Below are positions 7,858 to 20,900 of a stretch of 64,000 nucleotides of DNA, in pieces; position 1 is the stretch's first letter; every line of letters begins with the position of its first letter. Under the pieces are notes generated by a model, which worked only from the letters and a program-made list of their open reading frames with translations, was not told the origin of the DNA and made no database searches. Position numbers and translations under genes: made by a program. This DNA is from Ixodes scapularis (lineage: Eukaryota; Arthropoda; Arachnida; Ixodida; Ixodidae), in the NCBI RefSeq assembly GCF_016920785.2, contig NW_024609857.1, forward strand, positions 13,492,716 through 13,556,715, read 5' to 3'.

Positions 7858-10653
7858 ATGAACCCGGATCCTTCGGTGCTGGACCTCAGTGCTCCCTTTG
7901 GCACACCAAGCCGCAGGACTGTTGCTCGCAGGGTGTGCAGCACGCCCATTGCTACTGGAAACGGCTGGTCAAGCCCAGGTGACCAGACGAATGAAGACAA
8001 CTCCTCGCTTCTTGACACTCTGGATAGTTTCATTGAACAATACGGAACATTCTTTAAATCCTCTTCGAGCCCTTCAGTTGAACAGAGCGTCGGCCTTCCT
8101 GCTGCAGATGATGGGGCCGATGGTGTGTCTGATATGCTAGACTTTGTCAGAGCTGCTGACAAAGACAGTGATGAAGGTTCTGCACCTCTGGATGGTACTC
8201 TTCCCTTCATCAGTTCTTCTCATCTTGAGGCTCCAGAGCTTTCTAAGATCACGCGAGCCTCTCCATGGATTGTGAACGAGGATGGTGACAATGATTATCC
8301 TCCCTCCATTCGTCCTCTTGATGCACCTCAGATTTTCTGCCATCCTCCGGACTCTCCCAGTGCCGAGGACAGCAATGAGGATGCCCTTTTAGATATTTGT
8401 GAGCCCCTCATCATTTCTAGTGGCCTTCAGGCTACTCAGGCACATGAGAGCTCGCCATTGTTCAGACTTGCAAATGAGGATGGTGACGAGAATTTTCTTT
8501 TGTGTGATTCTCCAGACTCGCCAAAAACTGCGACCAACAACGAAGATCCTCTGCTGGACTGTCCCCTTTCTCTCACCACTCCTCGAGGTCTTATGGTTAA
8601 CCAGGCACAGGCAAGCTCGCCACTACTCAGACTTTTTAATTACACCAGTGACGAGGATCGTCTTCTGTGTGCTTCACCTCCTCTTGTCGTTCCCTCCTTT
8701 GTTGGGGTCCCCCAAAACTGTAAAAATTCTCCAGAATGCTCCAGAAATATGAATGATGGTGGTTCAGCTCCTCTCCTTGGGTCTACTGAGTCTTACGAGA
8801 ACCATTCAGGCCTGCCCTTAGTTAACAACAAGGGACATAAAGATGCTTCTCTACAGGATGTACCCCATTTCCCTAGAGCCTCCTCTCCTGGTGTTCTCCA
8901 AACTTGTGAAGACAGTGAGTTCTGTCAAGATGCCCCCCGTAAGACACAATCATGTGATGACTTTACAGCTCATGCCTCAAACAGTACTGGCACTGCTGAA
9001 AGTGTGCCTGATCTGCCAGCTTTGGATGACAAGAATGACATTGTTGCTGATATTCCTACAACTCAGCATCTTAGTTACAGGCACAGCCCTGTTTTTTTCA
9101 CTGGCATTTTGGATTCGGTCAAAAAAGACTGCACTGCTGTCGGTGCTGTTTGCGCCAACAAGGACAGTAACTCCAGCAGATTTATCCTAGGCGAAGACTC
9201 CGAGCCTGTGGCACTGACTGAAGAAGTTAAGCTTGGTCCCCCAGAAGATCCTGAAGCAGTTTGTTCCGATGTGGATAGTGACTCCAGCACAGTTGTGCTC
9301 GATGAGCACTCCGAGCCTGAGGACATTGAAGACATTGACCTTAGTTCTGCAGAAGAAAACGACAATATGCTGCTCGCTGTTACTGATGAGCTTGATGAGA
9401 GTGGAGGCAAGACCCCAGCAGTATCATGTGAAGCGAAGGAGCAAGACTCACCTGCATGTTCCGTAAAGTCCACCGACACACTCCTCCTTGATATTGATAA
9501 GGAAGATCGGACTATTATTGTAGAAGACCTGCCTGAACAAGACACGACTCTAGTGAACTCTAGCCCCGCCGCTGAAGACCCTGATCCTCAAGAAAGACCT
9601 GCAGCTGGTGTGTTTCATCGCACTGTGGACCCACTGGACAGTGAGGAGGACTTGAGGCAAAAGATTAACAATATAAGGAACAGTGCAACAACTGTTGCTG
9701 GTTGCAGCAGCACTGTAAACGAGGGTGAATGCAGAAGTGTGTCCGACATAGCCGGTGCTCAGTTTTCCAAAAGTCGGGCACCATCGTCGTTTGTTATTTC
9801 GCACCTTCACGACTCGCAACCAGGTACAAGTAAAGCGGCAAGTGCTTTTCAGAGGCTTGATCTTGAACAACCAGGCCAGAAGCCACAGACCAGTGCTCCT
9901 GCAGCCTCGAGGCATGCTCCCTTCATGAGCGAGGACCCTGAAGAAAACAATGACAACGAGAATCCTGAATGGGAGAGGTTGCGGCAGCTGAGCACAGACG
10001 AGGAACGATACGAAGCCGTCCGAAACGTGTGGCATAACTCTACGATCCCAAATCCACACAGTGAACTTACCACCTTTCACTACAGGCGACAGATTCTGGG
10101 AGTGCAAGGCACCAGAAACACTCCAGTGTCGAAACAGCACAAGCGCAAGGCTTCACGTAACTGCAGCCACAGACCAGCGAAACGACAGCGCATGGACACC
10201 GATGTTTTCGACCTGAAACTGAAGGCTCTTCAAAGGAAACGAAGACAGGATTTTCAGAAGGCCCGGCAGGACCTTGAGTTGAACTTGGGCCAGCTTCAGT
10301 CTAGCATTCACCAAAATCAGCGTCGGGGCGACTTTCAGCAAGGCCACGGGTCACACCACCGCAACCACCATAGAGCTAACACTACCCCTTGGGACTTCAG
10401 GTACTACCAGCAGGAAGAACAGAGGCTGCATGCCCAGTTTGTGGCTCATCAGGATACCATCCATCAGAAATATTCTGCCAAAGAGAACAAGTTGTTGAGC
10501 GCTAGAGAAGAGGTGCGGCGTTTCGACAAATTTTATGTTGGTCTGCAGCAGGCCGATCCCACACTTCTGACGGAAGAGCAGCTGAAGGAGCAGCTGAACA
10601 TGGAGAAGTTGCTGGGACAGTTCAGGCTGTGGTACAAGAATGCCAAGGACTAA
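7858..10653 (+). CDS. Acidic Ser-rich nuclear-type protein of unknown family, 931 aa
   Basis: Single uninterrupted frame. I chose the ATG at 7858 because it sits in a good context (GCC ATG A) and the frame upstream has only a GTG. Candidate 3' splice sites (TTTACAG near 7793, GGAACAG near 7828) suggest an upstream non-coding exon. Residues about 1-650 are rich in Asp, Glu, Ser and Pro. A unit of roughly 58 residues occurs twice (about 173-287; NED.LLD...PL, QA..SSPL.RL, DEN/DR.LLC), and a shorter unit recurs around 440-490 (NSSRFILGEDSEP / DSSTVVLDEHSEP). Residues about 759-780 form a Lys/Arg cluster (KQHKRKAS, RPAKRQRMD) like a bipartite nuclear signal, followed by charged, probably helical segments (about 784-822 and 847-895). 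I recognise no catalytic or named domain. A chromatin or transcription role is only a guess from composition. Confidence 0.85.
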   Translation: MNPDPSVLDLSAPFGTPSRRTVARRVCSTPIATGNGWSSPGDQTNEDNSSLLDTLDSFIEQYGTFFKSSSSPSVEQSVGLPAADDGADGVSDMLDFVRAADKDSDEGSAPLDGTLPFISSSHLEAPELSKITRASPWIVNEDGDNDYPPSIRPLDAPQIFCHPPDSPSAEDSNEDALLDICEPLIISSGLQATQAHESSPLFRLANEDGDENFLLCDSPDSPKTATNNEDPLLDCPLSLTTPRGLMVNQAQASSPLLRLFNYTSDEDRLLCASPPLVVPSFVGVPQNCKNSPECSRNMNDGGSAPLLGSTESYENHSGLPLVNNKGHKDASLQDVPHFPRASSPGVLQTCEDSEFCQDAPRKTQSCDDFTAHASNSTGTAESVPDLPALDDKNDIVADIPTTQHLSYRHSPVFFTGILDSVKKDCTAVGAVCANKDSNSSRFILGEDSEPVALTEEVKLGPPEDPEAVCSDVDSDSSTVVLDEHSEPEDIEDIDLSSAEENDNMLLAVTDELDESGGKTPAVSCEAKEQDSPACSVKSTDTLLLDIDKEDRTIIVEDLPEQDTTLVNSSPAAEDPDPQERPAAGVFHRTVDPLDSEEDLRQKINNIRNSATTVAGCSSTVNEGECRSVSDIAGAQFSKSRAPSSFVISHLHDSQPGTSKAASAFQRLDLEQPGQKPQTSAPAASRHAPFMSEDPEENNDNENPEWERLRQLSTDEERYEAVRNVWHNSTIPNPHSELTTFHYRRQILGVQGTRNTPVSKQHKRKASRNCSHRPAKRQRMDTDVFDLKLKALQRKRRQDFQKARQDLELNLGQLQSSIHQNQRRGDFQQGHGSHHRNHHRANTTPWDFRYYQQEEQRLHAQFVAHQDTIHQKYSAKENKLLSAREEVRRFDKFYVGLQQADPTLLTEEQLKEQLNMEKLLGQFRLWYKNAKD

Positions 10654-10783
10654 TGCTTTGTCGTTACCCTGTGTTTTTTTTAAGTATTTTTATAACAATT
10701 CCCGGGTGCTAGTGCAATAGTCATGAAGCACAGAGAGAAGCTCTTTCAAATACCCTGTTGCAATTTATATGAGCTGCCCACTT

Positions 10784-10789
10784 AATAAA
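10784..10789 (+). promoter_or_regulatory. Poly(A) signal of the 931-aa gene
   Basis: AATAAA 130 bases after the stop codon, followed by a G/T-rich stretch (TTATTGTGGTAG). It fits the 3' end of the gene near 10810. Confidence 0.7.
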
Positions 10790-10810
10790 GCTTATTGTGG
10801 TAGTAATAAA

Positions 10811-11845
10811 AAAAAATTTTCTTCTGGCAAATAAGTTAGCTGCTAGAGCAGATTGACTGGGTCGAACTGCAACTGCAAGCTGACACTGTCAAGGAAGCAC
10901 CGATACATAACACAATAAGACCTCTGTGTTTGTTTCGTCCTGTAGTATGGCTCCCAGTCCTCGGTAAAGTCACTTAAGTTATTGCATGCTTTTGTTTCCT
11001 GAGCCCTAAGAAGAGGCAAAGCAAATTGTTGTGTGTATGTTTATACAGCCAGAAGTTAATCTGCCTCAGTGGGCGTCTGGTGCCTCAGCTGTAGATGAGC
11101 AGTTTAGTCAGTGTGGTACAACCGCTAACACGCAGTAGTGACACGACCGCATGACATTACAAGCATAACAGAGTTTTAATAGATCGTTCCGATAACGATA
11201 CTATGCATTCGCAAGGGAGGCGGAGTATCGTTATCGGAGTCATGGGAACGATCTGCTAAAACTCCATTATGCATCCGGTTATCAAATAATTAAAAAAAAA
11301 ATACATTTTTGTTAAAAATCGTTATAATGTGTATTGTTCAAATTAACAAATTATGCTCTGCACTCGCCAATGAAGCAGAATGCGGTACGTTCTTTTGAAG
11401 GATGCTTCAAGTCTTACGGAGGCATACCCGACCATAGAGTTATTACAGTAAAGGTCTAAGTACCCGATTGTAGGAATTGAGAGCGCACGCGCAAAGCTCG
11501 GAAATGGTTGAAGGGGTAGTTTCGGTTTCGTTTTCTATTTTTGTTTTACACTTTACAGTAAATTAACTTTCCTTAGTTGAACAATGAATTGTATATTATT
11601 TATTCACGATTTTAAGAACTTTTCATGTATCTGTTTTGTGTGAAATATGTTTTTTTGCGTTTTGTTATCGCAAGAGGGCGCGTTTGTCGGTTTTTGTTCG
11701 ATTTGTTCGCCGACCAAGTTTGAGCGAGTTCACGCTCTCCTCCTCTCTGGTAGGTTTCAGTCAAGTTTCAGCTGAAAATACCACGCCTTAGCGTTTCCAA
11801 TTTCCATATTTGTAGGTAACCTTCTTAGCGAGTTAGGATCTCATA
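10811..11845. other. Intergenic spacer with 5' flank of VBP1
   Basis: Between the poly(A) signal of the 931-aa gene and the VBP1 start codon lie about 1 kb of non-coding sequence: a small inverted-repeat element (11170-11264), A/T-rich DNA, and from about 11680 a less A/T-rich part that should contain the VBP1 promoter and 5' leader. No TATA box at a convincing distance was seen. Confidence 0.5.
11170..11264. mobile_element. Short MITE, about 95 bp
   Basis: GAGTTTTAATAGATCGTTCC with GATAACGATACT on the left pairs with AGTATCGTTATC and GGAACGATCTGCTAAAACTC on the right. The loop is about 20 bases. A partial relative is near 1490-1520. Confidence 0.75.
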
Positions 11846-11920
11846 ATGACAGAGTTAAACGATGCCGATAAGGCGGTCAAGAAGCTCGTTCATGCCGGAA
11901 TTCCAAAAGCCGAATGCCTG
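11846..11920 (+). CDS. VBP1: VBP1 exon 1 (coding part)
   Basis: ATG at 11846 in the context CATAATGAC; 25 codons ending AECL, then donor GTAAGT. Phase 0. Confidence 0.9.
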
Positions 11921-14900
11921 GTAAGTCCAGCACGTGATGATTGTCATTCGTACAAAAAGGAGTTCGTTGTAATCCCACCTGGGATTTGACTGGCACCGAT
12001 TCTTTCAATTTCGATGACTCCCTTGCTCAATGATTATGTTGTGCTAGGACAACATGGACGAGTTCATGTCCCGAGAAGAGAATCCAACCATCGAGGCCGG
12101 CTTGAAGAACCTCGACGAACAGCACAGTAAATACAAGTTCATGGAGCTGAACCTCATGCAGAAGAAGCAAAGGTAAGCGTTCTGCCCGACGTGTTGAGGC
12201 AACAACTCAACCTGAAGGTTGGGAGAACTTTATGAATGATATACAACGGTTTGTTGTCTTGTTTATTTTCATTGTCTCTAATCAACCCCGTGACATCAGC
12301 AAATGCTGGTCTCGGGGACTGCTTCGCCTCTTAACTAGCACTAATCAACTTTTACCTTCGCAACCGCCGCCTTTGTTTAGATAGCGTAAAGGTTTTACTT
12401 ATCAATTCTGTATTTTCAGGTTAAAAAGCCAGATTCCTGAGATAAAGACTTCTCTCGAGATCATCAAAATGTTGAAGGCAAAGCGGGTAAGTTGATTGGT
12501 CTTATTTGGGGTTATTTACATTGTTTGTCACAGCTCACAAATTAGTCGCTGGGAGTATGGCAACTTGTTAGTTCTTTTACAAAATTTCAAGCATTGTACC
12601 AGCTGGAGTGAGTTTCAGCGTATCCGTAGATCCTCTACAAGTAATGTAGCACTCGCGTGACATGACCTGCCGTGCTGATAGCCCATCTGTACAAGCATTG
12701 TCTTTACCGTAGTATACTTTTACATCATGGTTCTTCCAAACAAGCAATAAGTAGGAATAACTACCTGCACTCAGGGACAATGTCACATACAAGCCATACA
12801 TACTTCACTTACGGCATGAATGCCTTCTGTCTCGTTCAGATTGTTAGATTCTGTTTATTAGGCAGGTCGCAGCCACCTCAATATCCTAGGGAACCAGCTA
12901 ATTTGAAAAGACCTCGCTGGACCAGCAATATCTTTCGATGAACAGATCTGGAGATATTGAATGTTCCCGGTGTGTTCAAACGTCCAAGCTTCGTTTAAGA
13001 TCTGTGTCACGGTACCTAACTCAAAGGCTACAGGACGGCAGCCATGTGTAATGAGATTGAATTTGGGCAGACGAACCTGGAAGATCCTGCATGGCAGCGA
13101 TCAAACGTGCTGGCATTCTTCTTTTGCGCTCTGGATTACAGGCTACTTGATTTAGAAAACCCTAGCAAAAACCAGCTTGTCTTATCACCGTTTTGTAATC
13201 CACTATCTGTTGAATCCTCTCACGTGAACGTTTACATACTGTTTTCTGTCCCCGCGTCAACATTGCAGACATCTTCGTACCAGAAAGCATGATCCTAGTT
13301 CAGCAAACCCTACACTCTGTGAGCATTCGGTGGTTCTAGTTTGAAACGAGAAAGCAACCTTGCACCAGCAGTTTAAATTAAAGATTTGTCTACTTGCTTT
13401 GGTGTCTTATCCACCATTTTCATATTACGCAGCATCTCTTAAATGCCCCATTTGGTTGCAGCGAGACAATAACAGTCGTTCTAGTCTCAGCAAGGCTTAC
13501 TACTACAAGTACTGCTATTGCCCCATTTAGGTTTTGTGTTGGCCACGAAATCTGGAACACCTGGTGTTTTGTTTCTGCTGGTGCACATTGTGAGAACACA
13601 GTACAAAAGTCAGAGTAGAGATAACCAAATTTGTGAGTTGAATTGTGTGTGGAATGTTTGAGATCAGTTTACCTTAGATTTTATGGGCAACTTCAAATAC
13701 CTGCTACTTTTGCATGGTGCTCCTTGTGAAACGTCTTTCGAAAGTTGCCATTGAAAGTGGGGTTCTAAATTCTAGTGGTGGATTTATGATGAATGCATCA
13801 CTATATACTTTTAGCACTGCCTCGTTAACAGTCACTTTTAAACTAAAAGATCTCGATTTGCCACGATTTCTGAGGACAGTGATAGAGAAACTGTGCGTTC
13901 TGTTTAGAGGGGTACTGAAACGAAATTCTGGCACCCGTTTTAGCGTCTAAATGTGAAGTATGTTGTGGCAACACCACAAAGACACCAAACTTTTGTTCGA
14001 AAAGGCACCAAAACTTTGTGCAAAATGATTACCAAATTCCACCCAGTGCATTTTTGCAAAGCCACTCGGAATGTTGTTACGACAACCTTCTCCAAAAAGC
14101 TGCGCCGCTCTGCCGAAGTACGGCGTCGGTCTCCGAAGTGCCTAGGCCGTTGAACTTGGCCGAACTGTATTTCCCTTCTCCCCCGCGGCTATTCATCTCC
14201 TGTGACCGGGGAATAGAAAGGAAGATGCGGAGAGGGGATGAGATAGAAAGGAGGAGGACGTCAGTGTAGCTTTGAGGCACAGTTGACTCACTTTGCCTCG
14301 TCTTGTGTCGTCTAACCAGTCCCCGGGCATCTGAAAACGACTAGGTTGTAACGCGTTGACAAAGCTCATAACCACGCCATCCTCTTTGTAGCCTTGCTCA
14401 TGAAAGGAATTGTTTACCTTTATTCCTCTATCTCTTTCCCTAGGAATCTTCCGAGGATATGGAGACAAGGTTTGTGCTGTCCGACCAGGTGTACTCCAAG
14501 GCTGTCATCCCTCCCACTGAGAGAGTCTGCCTCTGGCTTGGGGTAAGGCTAATCTTGCCCCATTATTCTCATAACTTCTATGGGCCTGGTCTTCTCCTTC
14601 CAGTGGCACCTCTGGACCCCTATCTGTTAAACCAGAAAGGTTAAGGCAGAAATTGGAAATTCCCAAACTGCGTGGCACGTCCCTCTGGCAAGCACAACTG
14701 CTAGATTAGTTAGGTGCAATGATTCCTGAATGGTATGCAGAGCGCAAGTTCGTCTGCTTCTTTTGCAGGGGTTATGGTAACGTCAGAACGCCGAGCTCTG
14801 ATTGGCTATGATTGAAGGATAGTGGGTCACCGTAGACCTCAAGTCCTCCAATCAGAGCTCGGCATTCTGACGTCACCAGAACTCCCGAAAAAGAAGCAGA

Positions 14901-17900
14901 CAAACCTGCACTTTGCATAAGCTTTCTGCTTGGAAATGTATGCGTAAAGTTACACTCAATCCTTTTTGCCTGATTTTGGGGAACTGGACATTTTTTTTTC
15001 GTAAGCATGTACCGTATTTACTCGAGTAATAGCCGCACTGTTTATGAAGAAAACCTGAGGGTTCGCTTTTCCGCGGAGCTTGTGGATTGCCAATCGCCGC
15101 GATCAACAGCATGATTCCAGCGGTTTACAGGACAGGGATGACGTCTTCGCACGAAGATACCATCTGTGAAGGAGGCATTTGTATGGAGACTCGTGTTCTT
15201 GATTTAGTTATTCACTATGTTATTTATGCGCAACGCGATGATTGGCTGTATATGTGCTTTGCAGGAAAGTAGGCACATGGGCCTTGTTCATAAATAGTGT
15301 GGCTCTTACTCGAGTAAGTACAATACTAAACAACCGCAACACTAAGTATAAATGCGACACCGCTGACCCAAACAAATCAGTAATTTTCTTTCTTCCACTT
15401 TAGAATGTTGTTTTTGAAGCTATCTTTTTGGTGGAATGTGCTGACATACAAGGTCTGCCCCAAAACTTCCCAGAATTTTTTTATATAAATCATTTATTGA
15501 ATATCAGTTTACAATCTTTTCAGAAATTTTCGAAGTATTCTCCCCTTGCTTCGATGCACTGTTGCCAACACTTGACCGAGGGTCCCAGGTAGACTGCATT
15601 TTTTTTTACTTTTCCAAAGCATTCAATAAAGTTTCACACAAGCTGCTGCTATTAAAACTTAACAGTCTTAACATTGACGCAAATGTTCTGTCCTGGATAA
15701 CTTGTTTTCTCACTAATCGTTCCCAGTTTGTAACCGCTAACGATGAAACATCCCCGCTCGCCTCCGTCCATTCTGGAGTACCGCAAGGTTCTGTATTAGG
15801 TCCGCTATTGTTCCTTATCTATATTAACGATTTGCCGAATTCGATTTCTTCTTCAATTAGTTTATTCGCTGATAATTGTGTTATTTACAGAGAAGTTACT
15901 AACGCCTCGGATGTTCTGAATTTACAAACTGACATCAACCATGTTTCAAAGTGGTGTGAATTATGGGGGATGGAACTTAACACGACTAAATGCAAGGCCA
16001 TGACAGTATCGCGTAAATGTAATTTTCCTTCTTCTTATTTTCTCGAAGATGTCCCCTTACATTCTGTCTCTTCTTATAAATACTTGGGCGTGTATATAAC
16101 CTGAGATATTTCCTGGCAAATGCATGTTGAGTATGTTATTAATAACGCTAATTGAATGCTGGGTTATCTAAAACGAAACTTTTCACTTGCCCCTTCATCT
16201 TTGAAACTAACTCTGTACAAAACGCTTGTACGCTCTAAATTACAATATGCTTCTTCTATCTGGGACCCCGGTCATTCCAAACTAACTAACGCCCTGGAAT
16301 TCGTTCAGAATCCCGCTGTTCGTTTTATTCTTAATAACTTTCATCGCACCGCAAGCGTGAGCTCAATGAAAACTAGCCTATTGTTGCCTAACCTCAATTT
16401 ACGTCGTAAAATAGCTCGCTTATGTCTTTTTCATAAGATATACCATACTAACTCATTACTTCACAACCGACTGCTGAATCAACCTTCTTATATTTCACCT
16501 CGCATTGATCATATGTATAAAGTAGACATTCTAAAATGCAACACTAATGCATTCCAAGAGTCATTCATTCCGAAAACTTCAGTGGATTGGAACCACCTTC
16601 CCGCATCTATTGCTTTATTTAGGACTGCCATAAATAATCTATACTGCTCAGATTGAGCTGCGAAGTGTACTACTGCCACTAACCCCCACTCCCCTCTGTA
16701 ATGCCAATGGCCTTGAGGGTATTTTAAATAAATAAATAAATAAATCATTGAAGGCGCCCTGAAAGCCATGAACGGGAACCTCCTTTAGTGAGATCGTCGC
16801 AGCTGCTTTTACCGTCTCCAGCATCCCATGCCGAGTCCCTTTCAAGGTTCTTTTGCTTCTTGGGTACAAAAAAAAAGTCTGATGGTGCGTGCAACATGGG
16901 GCTGTACGGCAGCAAGGGCAGCGTTGCTACGGCCATTTTGGCCCGCAACTCGTAGGCAATGAGCAAGGTGTGGCTTGACGTGTTTTCATGGTGCAAAATC
17001 CAGTTGTTGCGAATTTGTTTTCGGACGCGTTGAACCCTGTTGCGCAACCATTCGAGCTCTTCAGAGTAAAAATCCTTGTTGACTGTTTGTCCCTGTGGCA
17101 CGAATTCACTGTGAACCACACCTTTTCTGTCAAAAAACACAATGAGCATTGCCTTGATTCGTAATTTGCTCATCCTTGCTTTTTTTTGGACGAGGAAACT
17201 CCATCGTGTGCCACTCGCTGCTCTGACGCTTTGATTTTGGATCGTACTCAAAATCCACGTCTCGTCCTCCGTGACCACTCTCCGAAAATTTTGGGTCTGT
17301 TTCGTAGCGTTCATGTGATTCCTGGCACTTCAACAAAGGCTTTTCCTTCATCTCACTCGTCAGGACTTTTGGCTCCATTTTCGCTCAGACTTCCCTCATT
17401 TGAAGATCCTTCGTTTAAATGCGATGAATGATTCTTTTGGGTATTCCGCACTCCTCTGCAATCATCCGAATACTTAGTCGCCAGTCCTTGTCCAAAACTT
17501 GACGCAATTTTTGCACAGAGTCGTCCGTTTGTGATGTCGACGGGCGTCCTGAGCGGTCGTCGTCGTTGACAGAGTCCCAACCTTCTCGGAACACTCTTGT
17601 GCCACAAGAAAGTTTGGCTTTGTTTCATCGCGTCGTCACCGTAGGCTTTCCGAAGCATTTCGGGCGTCTCTGCCCCGTTTTTACCCAGTTTCACACAAAA
17701 CTTGATTGCCTAATGCTGCTCCAAAAACTGGTTCATTTTTTTTCTCAATGAAGGTGCAGTAGATACCTCTGCGCGGTGCGTGACCTGCCTCAACAACTGC
17801 TTGCAGGCAACTGACACCGGTCTCGTTTCAAAGCTTAGATCCCCCACTAACTTCTCCGCCCGAAGCCCCGCCCCGCCAGACGGCGTTGCCGACTGCAAAA

Positions 17901-20900
17901 AATCATTCCGGGAAGTTTTGGGACAGACCCTGTACAGCATGCACTCTGGTGGCAACGTGAAGCGTGAGCCCCTACAGCATCCCACAAGCAGAAGAATCCA
18001 GAGCAGCCTCTGCCAGGCTTATCACTCTCTTATTAGAGGGCAACTCCACTTCATTTTTGTTTTTGAATAAGCAATGCAGACTTCCTCAGTATCACCTAGG
18101 AAGACCACACATAAAATATTACGGCCCAGTTCTCTCTAAATGTTTCTCAAGCGGTCCGGCAAACTTTGGAATGTGCTGAGTTGCCGAAATCAGTTGACTC
18201 TGGCAGGCAAATTGAGGCGCAGTCAACAGCACAGTAACTATGGTGTTGGCACAGCCAACATTGAGCTAAGCGTCATCAACGTTGCTACTCTTTGTTTTTA
18301 CTTCCCTGGGCAAGCGTAACGAGTGACATCAGCATCGTCTCCCCTCAACGCTCGGCAATGTCCACGTGATTGGCGTAACAGCCTGAGCAACGCGCTTCTT
18401 AGCCTGGGGAGCTGTCCTGCCGTTACTCATCTCCCATGTCACAACCGCCGTGGCCATCTTGCCATTTGTGCGGCAGGCTCGTCAGATATCGTAGACACCA
18501 AAACATGGTGAATATGTATCGTGCTACAGACAACACTCGTCCCTTGTGCATGCCCGCCCCCATGGTGGCCCACCCCGACTCCGCCCATCATCGCATAGAG
18601 GATCATGTGAACGCTCGTATGTCGTAGTAGCCATGTTTTTGGCGGCCCGAGGCCAATCTTGCCCAACAGAGCCAAAGTTTCGGTTTTGGTTTCTGCTTAT
18701 ATTAAAGTAGAATTCCACAAAATACATTCTATTTTTCGCAAAACAAATGACGTGTAGTGCTTTTTATTAGTGGTTTGGATATAAAATCACATATCCCAAA
18801 ATTTTCAGAATTGGGCGGAGTTGCCTTTTAAATTACTTCTAATCTTACCCGGCATGTAGCCAGGATTCTGTTTTGGGGGAAGCCCGCCCATAACAAAATG
18901 CTGTATCAGGGGGAAGGGGTGAGAGGAGGTCCCAGCAAAATGGAGGATTTCGGAGGGGGCCCGGGCCCCATGGGCTCCCCCTGGCTACGTGCCTGAATCT
19001 TACTACTACTGCCTCGGCTTGATTCCCCTTATAATCCTACCAGCTGAGGGCTGCCTGAGAAGTGGCATTTCCCATCCAACTAGGACTCAAAACTAGAGTC
19101 CCATGATTAGCCAATAGAGGCCTTGGGAAGTTCCCGTTGCATACTGAAACTGATTCAGAGAAATCGCCCACTGCCAAAATAAAGGAGTAATGTGTACGAC
19201 AATATTATGCACCAAACAAAATCAGACAGAGTCAACAGCAATCAGTGGCAGTTGGGAAATTGCTCTAGACATAATGAATGTACTGGACAATGAGCTCCAA
19301 GTTTCGATGATTCAAAGAAAGGAACTGTACTCAACCATACCTGGAATGGACTACTATTTGCAAAATGTACAGCACCCTCTACTGGCATTTTCGGAACAGG
19401 CCGTATGGATCTCGCACTTTCCTGTTGTGGTCCCGTAGCTGTCCGCAACTACCGCAATTGCCGGGAACTTCCAACCCGTCCAAACGGTTTCTTGGCCCCA
19501 GGCCCGTGCTGCCTGTGCTAGTCATGGCTTGCGATATCAGCGGATCCGACTGATACAATTTACTGTCGAGATGAGCTGCGCGTTTGGTAGTTTTTATCTT
19601 GTTTCGGGGCCATGGCGAAGTTAATGTATGCAAGTGGACGAGGGCAGGCGAGCAGTTGTCCTACCCCACCATGGGAGAGAGGCGTGGCAGAAGTGTACAC
19701 GACACTAGTACAATTTGTTACGTGCCTCGCGTGGCTTTGAGGAATTTTCGTTTACCAAACATTTGTCGAACAAAAAAAAAAAAAAATAGGGAAGGGGCAA
19801 TGTTTTGATGGCTGTAAGTACTAAAAGCTGGGAAAGAGCTATAAAATAGCCATTTTTTTCTATGTAGCTGGAAAGGAGGCACTAAAAACACTAGCTGCTT
19901 TGTGCCTGACGCACTCATCAAACGAGGTCTTACTGCCATGTAAAATGGGCCATCACCTGTCACTTCCATATGTGTGATGAAGAGCAGCAGCATTTATTAT
20001 GGTCTAGCAGGGTTACATGCTCTTGCAGCCTTGTTCGATCTATGCTTTCGCAGTGACTTGTTCACCGGGACTTCCTTCTTCGGCGTGTAGCTCTTCCTTA
20101 TTATGATAACATGACCAGCATTGCACCTCGTGATTCATGGTCACAATGTTGAGGGGTATAAGTACTTGGTAACCTCGTGTTCTGCCATTGGCATTTTGTG
20201 TAGAGGAGGGCAATCTTGCCATGTCTTTTCACGGGAAACTGACGTTTACCGTAAGAATAGCAATGGGTTATGTTTAAGTGATGGGCATTGAAGCCGGTGG
20301 TCACGGTATATGTTGGATAAGATGGACGTTGCTTATGTTGTGTAGTTGGAACAACCTCAGGAAAATCGCACGGTCGTTAACCCTTTAACCGTTTTTGACG
20401 AGCCTAGTAGCCTGTCCACCTAGAGCCATCCCCAAACCGTATATGACAAGTGTAGCTCGTCCACTCACCCTCGTTTGCCCTTTGGCTGTTTTGGACGACC
20501 CAGGCTCGTTCAGGGCTTAGTTTGCGGCACTGGCAAGAGACGACAGCACATTTTTTTTTTTTTTTTTATTGTTTACATTTTTAAATATGGTGGCTAATAG
20601 TGGAGACTTCTGCGGCCTGCACCACACATACAATAAAAATGGAAAGAACAGTTTAGGGTCAAAATTTCTGAAGAATATGAAATGGTTAAGGGGTCAATGA
20701 GGAAACTGTCTTCAGGTTTGTGTTGAATTTCCTCTTTACACACCATTCCAAGAATCGCTTTCTTGGCGCTGCCGTCTTCGCCTGCTGGGCTGTGCAATGC
20801 ATTCTGAGCATGTGCGGTAGTTTCCTTCTTCGGAGCATAAGAAGTCACGCATGCATCCACTGTCCCGTGACTCGGCATTTTTTTGCCTACCATAGAATCC

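Larger units (their letters stand above)
15449..17932 (-). mobile_element. Mariner element, inactivated and split by a LINE
   Basis: Ends CAAGGTCTGCCCCAAAACTT and AAGTTTTGGGACAGACCCTG are inverted and flanked by TA on both sides (15447-15448, 17933-17934), as expected for Tc1/mariner insertion. The minus strand encodes a broken mariner transposase. A LINE fragment (about 15586-16745) interrupts its 3' part. The element lies in VBP1 intron 4, so it has been spliced out of the host message. Confidence 0.9.

Noticed and set aside
9075..9545. Minus-strand open frame of 156 codons, Ser-rich
   Set aside because: Shadow of the acidic Ser/Asp-rich part of the 931-aa gene; Ser runs come from complementing its Glu/Asp-rich codons.
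9550..10140. Minus-strand open frame of 196 codons
   Set aside because: Complete overlap with the 931-aa gene on the opposite strand; typical shadow of a long coding frame.
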